Assembly: GCF_013294115.1 (NCBI RefSeq)
Contig: NZ_JABSNP010000010.1
Location: forward strand, 62,001-126,000
Length of the DNA: 64,000 bases
Source: Hymenobacter caeli
Lineage (GTDB): Bacteria > Bacteroidota > Bacteroidia > Cytophagales > Hymenobacteraceae
Direction: 5' to 3'
The notes below the pieces were generated by a model. It saw only the letters and a program-made list of their open reading frames with translations, had not been told where the DNA came from and did no database searches. Made by a program: the position numbers and the translations under genes. Shown piece by piece: positions 28,387 to 35,372 of this stretch (position 1 is its first letter; every line of letters begins with the position of its first letter).

Positions 28387-28483
28387 CAAAGGTTCCGCTG
28401 CCGCCCGCCGCGCGGCCCTGACTAGCATCAGGCCATTAGCTGACGTTCGTCATGGGCCGGCCAGGGAGCTTACCGGAACCTTG
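28387..28483. promoter_or_regulatory. Divergent promoter with two perfect CRP/FNR-type operators
   Basis: TGACTAGCATCA (28419-28430) and TGACGTTCGTCA (28441-28452) are both perfect and 22 bp apart. Rightward they are centred 58.5 and 36.5 bp before the last base of GAACCTTG (28476-28483). Leftward, AACCTTTG (reverse strand, 28394-28387) ends 37.5 and 59.5 bp from their centres. It is the best example of the tandem arrangement in the window. Confidence 0.8.
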
Positions 28484-28536
28484 CAAGTAGGTTTTTCCTG
28501 CCTAAAAAAGGTCATGCGGACCACCGGGAAGCATTT

Positions 28537-28613
28537 CGCGCGGTGCAGTGACCTCGAGCAGAGACGAAGCGTCTTGCTCGCTTCGTCTCTGCTCGAGGTC
28601 ACTGCACCGCGCG
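28537..28613. repeat. Perfect hairpin, 35-bp arms
   Basis: Arms 28537-28571 and 28579-28613 are perfect inverted copies with only a seven-base loop. It would lie in the transcribed leader of the gene at 28712, about 50 bases after the predicted start of transcription, so it may act on mRNA stability or translation. It has no T-run. The arm sequence is unrelated to the other hairpins. Confidence 0.85.
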
Positions 28614-28711
28614 GGCTGACGACGTTTTTTGGTGCTACTACGTTGCCGCATCCCGCGGCCCCTTCCCGACAACCCGCAGCCACTTTGTGCCCTGACCCGT
28701 CCTGTTTTGCC

Positions 28712-29026
28712 ATGGAACCGATGACCACCCTTACGACAATACTGGCCCAGCTCAAGGAAGAGGGCTACACCGAGGATTTTAACCTGCAAGACCGCCACCT
28801 GGCCGGCCAGGGCCCGGCCATCCGATTGGCGCCGCACGAGTTTGCGGTAGACAAATATTACCGCTTCGAGGGCAATTCCGACCCCGACGACGAGGCCGTG
28901 GTGTACGCCATCTCGTCGGCCAAATTCAACCTGAAAGGCACCCTGGTCAACGGCTACGGCATCTACAGCGACGCCGCTTCGGATGCGCTGGTGCAGGCCC
29001 TAAAGGAAAAAACAGCTGCTTGCTGA
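28712..29026 (+). CDS. Small conserved protein of unknown function
   Basis: A 104-residue soluble protein (MEPMTTLTTILAQLKEEGYT...). The blocks DFNLQDRHL, HEFAVDKYYRFEG and DEAVVYAISS recur in short proteins common in Bacteroidota. To my memory some of these carry the database label phosphoribosylpyrophosphate synthetase; nothing in this sequence supports that enzyme activity. The longer frame upstream runs through the promoter and hairpin, so the ATG before EPMTTL is taken. It is followed 43 bp on by the aldehyde dehydrogenase, probably as an operon under the tandem operators. Confidence 0.65.
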   Translation: MEPMTTLTTILAQLKEEGYTEDFNLQDRHLAGQGPAIRLAPHEFAVDKYYRFEGNSDPDDEAVVYAISSAKFNLKGTLVNGYGIYSDAASDALVQALKEKTAAC

Positions 29027-29069
29027 TTCTTCAAGTAACACATTTCCATCACTTATCCTTCCCACCCTC

Positions 29070-30452
29070 ATGGCCATCCAAACAACCAATCCCGCCACCA
29101 ACCAAGTCGTCTGCTCGTTCGAGGAGATGACCGACTTGGCCGTGGACGCCGCCGTGGCCCAGGCCACCACCGCCTTCGACGCCTGGAAAACCACGACCCA
29201 CGCCCACCGGGCCACCCTGCTGCACCAGGTGGCCGACCTGCTGCGGGCGCAGCAGGAGCCCCTGGCCCGGCTCATCACCCTGGAAATGGGTAAGCTCCTG
29301 GCCCAGGCAAAGGGCGAAATCAACCTGAGCGCCGACATTTTTGACTACTACGCCGAGCACGGGGCCGAGTTTCTGGCCGATAAGCCGCTGCACCCGGACC
29401 ACGGCTCGGCGCTGGTGCGGCCCAGCCCGGTGGGCGTGCTGCTGGGGGTCGAGCCCTGGAATTTTCCCTTTTACCAGGTGGCCCGGTTTGCCGCGCCCAA
29501 CCTCATGATTGGCAACGTGGTGCTGGTGAAGCACGCCTCCAGCGTGCCGCAGTGCGGCATCGCCCTCGAGCGCCTGCTTCAGGAGGCCGGGGCCCCGGTG
29601 GGGCTCTACACCAACTTGCTCCTGGCCGGGGCGCGGGCCACGGCGTTGGTGAGCGATGCGCGCATTAAGGGCGTTTCGCTGACGGGGAGCGAGGCGGCGG
29701 GCGCGAGCGTTGCCGCCGCCGCCGGGCAGCACCTCAAGAAATCGGTGCTGGAGCTGGGCGGCAGCGATGCCTTCATCATCCTCGAAGACGCCGACCTCGA
29801 CCAGGCGGTGCGCTGGGCCGTGGTGGGGCGCATCAACAACAACGGCGAGTGCTGCGTGGCGGCCAAGCGCTTCATCGCCGTCGAGGCCGTGGCCGACGAG
29901 TTCCTGGCAAAGTTCAAAACCAAGCTTTCGCAGCTCAAGGTGGGCGACCCAATGGACCCGGCCACCGAGCTGGGGCCCCTGAGCAGCGAAGGCGCCGCCG
30001 CCGAGCTGGCCAGCCAGGTGCAGCGGGCGGTGGCCGCCGGGGCCCAGGTGCTGCTGGGTGGCCACCGGTTGCCGGGGCCGGGCGCCTTCATGGAACCCAC
30101 CATTCTGGCCGGCCTCGCCCCCGACAACCCCGCGTACCGCGAGGAGCTGTTTGGGCCGGTGGCGGCCTTTTACCGGGTGCCCGACGAGGCGGCGGCCATC
30201 GCGCTGGCCAACGACTCGCCGTTTGGGCTGGGCGGCTCGGTGTTCACCCAGGACGTGGCCCGGGGCCAGCGCGTGGCCGACCAGCTCGACACGGGCATGG
30301 TCTTCATCAACCACCCCACCTGGACGCAGCCCGACCTGCCCTTCGGCGGCACCAAAGGCTCGGGCTACGGCCGCGAGTTGGCCGCGCTGGGCATCGAGGA
30401 ATTCGTCAATAAAAAGCTCATCCGCGTGAGCGCGGTCACCGACCCGTTTTAG
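29070..30452 (+). CDS. NAD(P)-dependent aldehyde dehydrogenase (succinate-semialdehyde dehydrogenase-like)
   Basis: A 460-residue aldehyde dehydrogenase. The cofactor region EPWNFPFYQVARF, the Glu motif LELGGSDAF and the catalytic Cys in NNGECCVAAKRF are present, with a normal C terminus (FGGTKGSGYGREL). The pattern is closest to the short SSADH (YneI/GabD-like) group, but the substrate cannot be fixed from the sequence. It probably shares the operator-controlled promoter of the small gene upstream. A 268-bp palindrome follows. Confidence 0.85.
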   Translation: MAIQTTNPATNQVVCSFEEMTDLAVDAAVAQATTAFDAWKTTTHAHRATLLHQVADLLRAQQEPLARLITLEMGKLLAQAKGEINLSADIFDYYAEHGAEFLADKPLHPDHGSALVRPSPVGVLLGVEPWNFPFYQVARFAAPNLMIGNVVLVKHASSVPQCGIALERLLQEAGAPVGLYTNLLLAGARATALVSDARIKGVSLTGSEAAGASVAAAAGQHLKKSVLELGGSDAFIILEDADLDQAVRWAVVGRINNNGECCVAAKRFIAVEAVADEFLAKFKTKLSQLKVGDPMDPATELGPLSSEGAAAELASQVQRAVAAGAQVLLGGHRLPGPGAFMEPTILAGLAPDNPAYREELFGPVAAFYRVPDEAAAIALANDSPFGLGGSVFTQDVARGQRVADQLDTGMVFINHPTWTQPDLPFGGTKGSGYGRELAALGIEEFVNKKLIRVSAVTDPF

Positions 30453-30493
30453 CGCTGGCTAGGGGTGGGGCCACGCTCGCCGCGCAACCCCGC

Positions 30494-30761
30494 CCCCTGG
30501 CCCCGCATCTGCTTAATGCGCAGAGTCCGACGGGGAAGGGGAACTAGAGCAGTTCTCAGGTCGATGTACGGTCTGGCCGCTGCCGGTCGGCCGGCTTTTT
30601 CAGCCGGCCGACCGATTGTCGCTACGGAGCACAAGGGGCGGGTAGTCAACCGGTCGGCCGGCTGAAAAAGCCGGCGGACCAGACCGTACACCAACCTGAA
30701 AACCGCTCTAGTTCCCCTTCCCCGTCGGACTCTGCGCATTAAGCAGATGCGGGGCCAGGGG
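30494..30761. repeat. Large composite palindrome with 57-bp perfect arms and REP pair, copy 4
   Basis: Outer arms 30494-30550 and 30705-30761 are perfect 57-base inverted copies. Inside lie the arms (T/C)TAGAGCnGTTyTC...GTACGGTC and two inverted REP cores, giving nested palindromes over 268 bp. The inner part is the same element as at 62.2 kb in the opposite orientation. The remaining bases of the 461-base gap, 30453-30493 and 30762-30913, hold no recognisable gene or operator. Confidence 0.9.
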
Positions 30762-30913
30762 ATGGGGGTGCGCGGCGAGCGAGACGCTAGCGCTTAGTGG
30801 CGCTAGGGCTAGGGGGCAGGGTAACCCGTGGAGGTCGTAACGGCCCTGATAGGAGGGGTTTTTCCGCAAGTTGCCGGCCGGCCAAATAGCTGACCGGTTT
30901 TTCCATTTTCCAT

Positions 30914-31312
30914 ATGCGCCACCGGCTTTTATCCGAGTCCTCCACGCTCGTGCTCGACTACGACGCCGTGGACGACCTGCTGCACGCCCGCTGGGGCCCC
31001 GCGCAAACGCTGGCCTCCACCCGGGCCGGCTACGAGCAGATACTGGCCGTGCTGCCCACCCAGCACTGCCACCGCCTGCTCGACGACCGCCGCGCCGCGC
31101 ACCTGATGTGGGACGAGCTGGCTACCTGGATGGCCACCGACTGGTACCCGCGCGCCCACGCGGCGGGCCTGCTGCGCCACGCCGTGGTGTTTGCGGCCGA
31201 TTTTTTTGGGCACCTCGCCACCGCCCTGGTGCTGGCGCGGGTCGATGGCGATGGCCAGCTCATGGGCTTCGGCTCGGAAGCGGCGGCCCGCCAGATGCTG
31301 CTGGCCCCGTAG
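30914..31312 (+). CDS. Conserved small protein, STAS-like
   Basis: A 132-residue soluble protein beginning MRHRLLSESSTLVLDYDAVDD. The alternation of strands and helices (ILAVLPTQHCHRLLDDRRA, AVVFAADFFGHLATALVLAR) resembles STAS/SpoIIAA-like folds that occur as stress-related singletons in Bacteroidota. No catalytic motif is seen. It is 29 bases before the bestrophin gene and probably in the same operon. Confidence 0.55.
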   Translation: MRHRLLSESSTLVLDYDAVDDLLHARWGPAQTLASTRAGYEQILAVLPTQHCHRLLDDRRAAHLMWDELATWMATDWYPRAHAAGLLRHAVVFAADFFGHLATALVLARVDGDGQLMGFGSEAAARQMLLAP

Positions 31313-31341
31313 GCCCGCGCCCTTCCCTTTTCGTCCCCGCT

Positions 31342-32247
31342 ATGCTGCTCGATACCAAGCTCCCGGCCACCTACCTCTTCCGGGGCATTCGCCCCGACCT
31401 GGTGCGGGTGCTGCTGATTTCCAGCTCTTTCCACCTGCTCAAGCTCGCGATTGGCACCTTCCTGCCGCCCGTGCCGCTGCAGCTGCCCACCATCCTGGGG
31501 AGCCTGATTTCGCTGCTGCTGGCCTTCAAAACCAACCAGTCGTACGAGCGCTGGTGGGAGGCCCGCAAGGTGTGGGGCGCCATCGTCAACGACTCGCGCG
31601 CGCTGGTGCTGCAGGCCGGCGGCTTCGTGCCCGAGGCCGTGCTGGCCGCCGCCCCGTGGCCGCTGCGCGCCCTGGCCCACCGCCAGATAGCCTGGTGCTA
31701 CTGCCTCGGCGAAACCCTGCGCGGCCTGGATACCACCGCCACCCTCACGAAATTCCTGCCCCCCGCCGAGCTGCAATACACCCAAAATCAGGATAATAAG
31801 CCCCTGGCGCTGCTGGCCCTGCACACGGCGCAGCTCAAAAAGCTGTTTGAGCAAGGGGCGCTCAACGCTTACCAGCAGGTGCAGCTCGATGCCACGCTGG
31901 GGCGCCTCTGCGACGCGCTGGGCCAGGCCGAGCGCCTCAAGAGCACGGTGTTTCCGGCCAGCTACCGGCGGCTGGTGCATTTCTTCATCTACCTGTTTCT
32001 GCTCACGCTCTCGCTGGGGCTGGTGCAGGCCATCGGGCTCTGGGAAATTCCGGTGCTGCTCACCACCGCCTCCACGTTTTTCCTGCTCGAGCGCACCGCC
32101 CGCTACCTGCAAGACCCCTTCAGCAACCAGCCCACCGATACGCCGGTCACGGCCCTGGCCCGCACCGTGGAAATCAACCTGCGCCAGCTGCTGCACGAAA
32201 GCGCCGTGCCCGCGCCGCTCGCGCCCGAAGCCTTCTACTTGCTGTGA
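31342..32247 (+). CDS. Bestrophin-family chloride channel-like membrane protein
   Basis: A 301-residue bestrophin/UPF0187 protein. KTNQSYERWWEARKVWGAIVNDSR is the family signature, N-terminal and C-terminal membrane helix pairs flank a helical cytoplasmic part, and the segment RLVHFFIYLFLLTLSLGLVQ is the later membrane helix. Such proteins form pentameric anion or cation channels in bacteria. The start is the ATG before LLDTKLPATY. It is convergent with the Usp gene, only 10 bases apart. Confidence 0.85.
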   Translation: MLLDTKLPATYLFRGIRPDLVRVLLISSSFHLLKLAIGTFLPPVPLQLPTILGSLISLLLAFKTNQSYERWWEARKVWGAIVNDSRALVLQAGGFVPEAVLAAAPWPLRALAHRQIAWCYCLGETLRGLDTTATLTKFLPPAELQYTQNQDNKPLALLALHTAQLKKLFEQGALNAYQQVQLDATLGRLCDALGQAERLKSTVFPASYRRLVHFFIYLFLLTLSLGLVQAIGLWEIPVLLTTASTFFLLERTARYLQDPFSNQPTDTPVTALARTVEINLRQLLHESAVPAPLAPEAFYLL

Positions 32248-32257
32248 GGCGGCGGCC

Positions 32258-33100
32258 TCAATCCCGCGGCTCGGCCGGCAGCAGCAGCACGGGCACGGCG
32301 CAGTGGCGCAGCACCGAGGCCGTGACGCTGCGGTGAAACAGCTCGCCCAAAAAGCTGCGCGGCCGGGCCATGAGCACGAGCAAATCGGCCCGGGTGTCGG
32401 CCACGGCTTGCAGCACGCCGGTGGCGGGGTTCGGGGCGGCTTCTTCGTGCAACTCCAGCGGGGTGGCCGCCGGGAGCAGGCCGCTGGCGCGGACGTCGGC
32501 CAGCGCCAGCCGGCCGGGGGCCTGCCCGCGCTGCTCCTGCCGGGCCCGCACGTGGGCCACGGTGAAGGCGGCCGACCACGCAGCGAGCAGCGGGGCCAGC
32601 GCCAGGCTCGCGGCATTCGGCGTGAACGGCTCGCCATCGACGGCCACCAGCACGCGCCGGGGCGGGCCGACGCACGGGGCGCCGCGGGGCACCAGCAGCA
32701 GCGGCCGGTGGGTGGCGCGCAGCACGGGCAGCACTTGCTCCACCAGCAGGCGGTCGAGCAGGCTCTGCTCGGGGTTGAGGCCCATCGCCAGCAGCAGCGG
32801 CCGCTGCTGGCGCACGGCTTCGGCCACGCCATCGCATACGATGCCGGCGGCTTCCAGCACTTCGGGGTGGCCCGGCAGGCGGCGGGCCAGGGCGTGCAGG
32901 CCGGCCATGGTTTCGGCCTCATTGCGCTGGGTTTGCTCGGCCGCTGCGGCCACCAGCTCCGGCTCCAGCATCACGGGGTACGCTTCGAGGTGGAGCAGGG
33001 CCAGGCGCAGGTGCAGCGGGGCCCCCAGCGCGGCGGCGTAGCGGGCGGTGGGCTCAGCGGCTTCGGCGAAGTTGGCGAGAACGAGAATGGAAGCGTTCAT
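32258..33100 (-). CDS. Universal stress protein, tandem UspA domains
   Basis: A 280-residue two-domain Usp, a close paralogue of the one at 14.1-15.0 kb (MNASILVLANFAEAAEPTAR start). The second domain begins near PPRRVLVAVDGEPF, and the shared block ARPRSFLGELFHRSVTASVL ends the protein. The ATG before NASILVLAN is preferred to a TTG two codons earlier. No tandem operator was found in its upstream region, which instead contains an imperfect hairpin. Confidence 0.83.
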   Translation of the reverse strand: MNASILVLANFAEAAEPTARYAAALGAPLHLRLALLHLEAYPVMLEPELVAAAAEQTQRNEAETMAGLHALARRLPGHPEVLEAAGIVCDGVAEAVRQQRPLLLAMGLNPEQSLLDRLLVEQVLPVLRATHRPLLLVPRGAPCVGPPRRVLVAVDGEPFTPNAASLALAPLLAAWSAAFTVAHVRARQEQRGQAPGRLALADVRASGLLPAATPLELHEEAAPNPATGVLQAVADTRADLLVLMARPRSFLGELFHRSVTASVLRHCAVPVLLLPAEPRD

Positions 33101-33165
33101 AAGCAAGGCAAAAGACGGGGCATGGGAGAAGTATGCTAACAGCTTGCAATAGGCGCAAAAAAAAG

Positions 33166-33259
33166 GACGGTCGTACTGGGCTTGTCAAAGCGTCTCTGCC
33201 GCGGAAGTAGCGGTATGCTGTTGAGGTAGAGACGCTTCAGCAAGCGCAGTACGACCGCC
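33166..33259. repeat. Imperfect hairpin, 35-bp arms
   Basis: Arms 33166-33200 and 33225-33259 match in about 29 of 35 positions around a 24-base loop. A short outer pair (ATAGGCG and CGCCTAT) lies beyond an A-run. It separates a Usp gene from the decayed BON copy. Confidence 0.6.
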
Positions 33260-33288
33260 TATCAGGCTAACGCTACGGTGCAGATGGC

Positions 33289-33662
33289 CTACAGCCCACC
33301 GGCGGTGGATACTACCAGGTCGTTGTCGACGTGGCGGGCCCCGGCCGCGTAGGCGTCGCGGGCGGCCTGCTCGCGGTCGAGCCAGGTGGCCACGGCGCCG
33401 GTGAGGGCGCCGGTGAAGGCGCTGATGAGCAGCCCATTAATTACGCCGCGCACGGCCGGGGCTATTGCCTCGGCCCGCTCGCTGGCCAGCAGGTTGTCGG
33501 TGATGCCCGTGAGCTGCGCGATGCCCCCTGGGTGGCCACGTCAACCAGGTGCGCGGGCACCCCTTTCTCGGTGAGGAAAAACAGCTCAACGGCGGCCGTG
33601 ATGGCGGCGTCCGACAGGTGCTCGGCCGCGGCGGGTTGGGTGCCGTAAGCCAGCGTTTGCAT
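33289..33662 (-). pseudogene. Decayed BON-domain gene (frameshift plus internal deletion)
   Basis: Read on the minus strand this begins MQTLAYGTQPAAAEHLSDAA and follows the six-BON gene at 12.4 kb closely for about 40 codons. It then has a one-base deletion (GCCACCCAGGGGGCATCG against GCCACCCACGAGGGCATCG) that shifts the frame. After about 80 codons equivalent, it jumps directly to the last 35 or so codons (TGAVATWLDREQAA type), ending like the intact gene. About 1 kb of the middle is missing. The nucleotide identity of the retained ends is high, so the duplication is recent. Confidence 0.85.
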
Positions 33663-33976
33663 GGGAAAGAACGAAAAGGGGTGGTGATGAAAGAAGCCAC
33701 TGGCCCGGCCAGCGGCCGGTGTACCGCTGCCAAGGCCGGCCGGGGAACCGGCTGGCCTGGTGGGCCGCCCGATGCGCCGTAGTGCAGAAGCAACAGTCGG
33801 TGCTCATCCAAAGCAAAGCCCTGGTAATAATTGCCTGATTACTTGGCGTTTACCCCAAAATGCGCCCACCCTTTTATTGAGTAACTGCTGTTACGCAGTT
33901 CTTTAGCCAAAGAGCCCCCGGGGAGTAGCGCGAACTTTGTAGTTCGCGTCCCGGCGCCGTTCAAGCCATTCCAAAG

Positions 33977-34018
33977 GCGCTCCGTGGCGCGAACTACAAA
34001 GTTCGCGCCACGGAGCGC
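33977..34018. repeat. Palindrome GCGCGAACT-ACAA-AGTTCGCGC in a perfect 19-bp stem
   Basis: A perfect 19-bp stem with loop ACAA, containing the core GCGCGAACT/AGTTCGCGC. A second, inverted copy of the core (CGCGAACT-TTGT-AGTTCGCG) lies 50 bases upstream near 33929-33948. The whole 446-base gap from 33663 to 34108 holds otherwise only AT-rich patches and no gene. Confidence 0.75.
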
Positions 34019-34108
34019 TGCGTACGAGCAGTGAGTAATTGCTCGCTTGTAGGAGTCAGCAGCCCACCGTAGTGCGCTGGTAGCCGCCGGACGAATCAGC
34101 CACGCTGG

Positions 34109-34594
34109 CTAGCCCTTCAGCCGATTGCCGGCAAGTTTGAAGCCCCGCTTAATATCCTGCCAGGCAGCGGCGGTAGCCTGGTCCGCTTTCGTAATGTCGG
34201 CAGCAAGCTCTACCCGCCGGGCCGCTAGTTTGGCGATTTCCTGACGATTCCTGGCCTTGATTTTGTCGTCTTCCCGCCTCATGTCGGCCCGCAGGGAGTC
34301 GGCCCTGGCATCGATAGCCCGCTGTTCTTTCCGCATGCCGGCCACTACTTGGGCGCGGTCTTTTCGGAAGTCGGCGGCCATTTCCTGGTTTTTTGCGCGC
34401 ACATCGGCGGCCATTTCCTGGTTTTTTGCGCGCACATCGGATGCCACCTCGTGGGCGTCTGCTTTCATTGCATCACCGGTGCGTTCGAGCGCAACTGCGG
34501 TGCGCGATTCTCTGCGCTCGTCGGAATGGCACGCGCTGACCAGCAGCCCGCCCGCCAGCAACGGTGCGCTCAGGAGGAAGATTATTTTTTTCAC
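34109..34594 (-). CDS. Lipoprotein with hendecad (11-residue) coiled-coil repeats
   Basis: A 161-residue predicted lipoprotein. The signal KKIIFLLSAPLLAGGLLVSAC ends in a lipobox (LVSAC). The mature part is a long charged helix with 11-residue repeats (DVRAKNQEMAA, two identical copies then drifting), a pattern of right-handed coiled coils. Its length and Lpp-like layout suggest a periplasmic spacer or tether. The GTG start is chosen because it opens the signal peptide; the frame continues upstream without homology. Confidence 0.6.
   Translation of the reverse strand: MKKIIFLLSAPLLAGGLLVSACHSDERRESRTAVALERTGDAMKADAHEVASDVRAKNQEMAADVRAKNQEMAADFRKDRAQVVAGMRKEQRAIDARADSLRADMRREDDKIKARNRQEIAKLAARRVELAADITKADQATAAAWQDIKRGFKLAGNRLKG
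34371..34436. repeat. Perfect 33-bp tandem duplication within the lipoprotein gene
   Basis: Two identical adjacent 33-base units encode two identical 11-residue coiled-coil repeats. Exact identity at the DNA level indicates a recent duplication that keeps the frame and adds three helical turns. Confidence 0.9.
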
Positions 34595-34718
34595 AGCGGA
34601 TTGGTCTGTAATGAATGAGGGGATTCCCGCTGGGCCCGCAGCTGCTGCTCGCGCGCCAGCGTTCCCGCGCGCCAGGGGCCCGCAGCAGCTGTTCAGTCGG
34701 TCTATCCGTCGGTTTCCC

Positions 34719-35003
34719 CTAAAGGGCCTTTTTGACAACCTTCGCGTCTTTTTTTACCCGGTCCTTCGCCAGCTTGACTTCCCCCTTCCGGTGCGCTTTG
34801 CGGTCAATCCTCAGGCCTTCCTGGTCGTCGTATTTTCGGTCGCCCGCGCGCGCTTCTTCGTTGCGTTGGAGGTTGGCTTTATCAGCTGCAACCGTGGCTT
34901 TTGCGGCCTTTACGGCGGCGGCTTCCGCCGGTTTTTTGTCCTGTGCCTGCGCTACATTCAGTGCGAAAGCCACGGCGAAAAAGGTGGTGATTACTTGCTT
35001 CAT
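34719..35003 (-). CDS. Small secreted Ala/Lys-rich protein
   Basis: A 94-residue protein with a signal peptide (KQVITTFFAVAFALNVAQAQ) and a charged mature helix (AAAVKAAKATVAADKANLQR, DRKAHRKGEVKLAKDRVKKD). Family unknown. The ATG before KQVITTFF is chosen. A promoter with the tandem CRP/FNR-type operators lies upstream. The lipoprotein gene follows 125 bases downstream and may be cotranscribed. Confidence 0.6.
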   Translation of the reverse strand: MKQVITTFFAVAFALNVAQAQDKKPAEAAAVKAAKATVAADKANLQRNEEARAGDRKYDDQEGLRIDRKAHRKGEVKLAKDRVKKDAKVVKKAL

Positions 35004-35078
35004 GGTGGTGACGGGCGGTGCCCCTGAAAAGTGGAACGAACTGTTTTTACGACTGGTTGAGGCCTTGTTAGCAACCCT

Positions 35079-35143
35079 CAAAGGTCCCTTGCAGGGACTG
35101 GCCGTGCTTTGATAAACATCAGGGGAAACCCTGCATTCTGTCA
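35079..35143 (-). promoter_or_regulatory. Promoter with tandem CRP/FNR-type operators (small secreted protein)
   Basis: TGATAAACATCA (35110-35121) is perfect and centred 36.5 bp before the last base of GACCTTTG (reverse strand, 35086-35079). TGCATTCTGTCA (35132-35143), with one good half, lies 22 bp further out. Confidence 0.75.
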
Positions 35144-35291
35144 GGTGCTTTTTGCCCTGACCCGCTTTGGGGCTCGTCTTCCGAAAGGGCCGATTTACAC
35201 GCCCTGCCAGTGAGGTACTGGGCGGGCGGAGTGGGCGGCGCGGCAACGGGTCGGGCTGCGCCGGGTGCTGGTGCCCTTCCGGAATTTCATT

Positions 35292-35311
35292 GGCTCCGGC
35301 GCGCCGGAGCC
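35292..35311. repeat. Perfect 20-bp palindrome downstream of the phosphorylase gene
   Basis: GGCTCCGGCG and its complement abut without a loop. It could be part of a terminator for the phosphorylase gene. The stretch 35144-35372 holds nothing else recognisable. Confidence 0.4.
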
Positions 35312-35372
35312 GGACCATGGGCTCGGTGGCCGTTAGCCCGCTTGCCCGGCCGGCGCCCGGCGCGTGGCCGCC

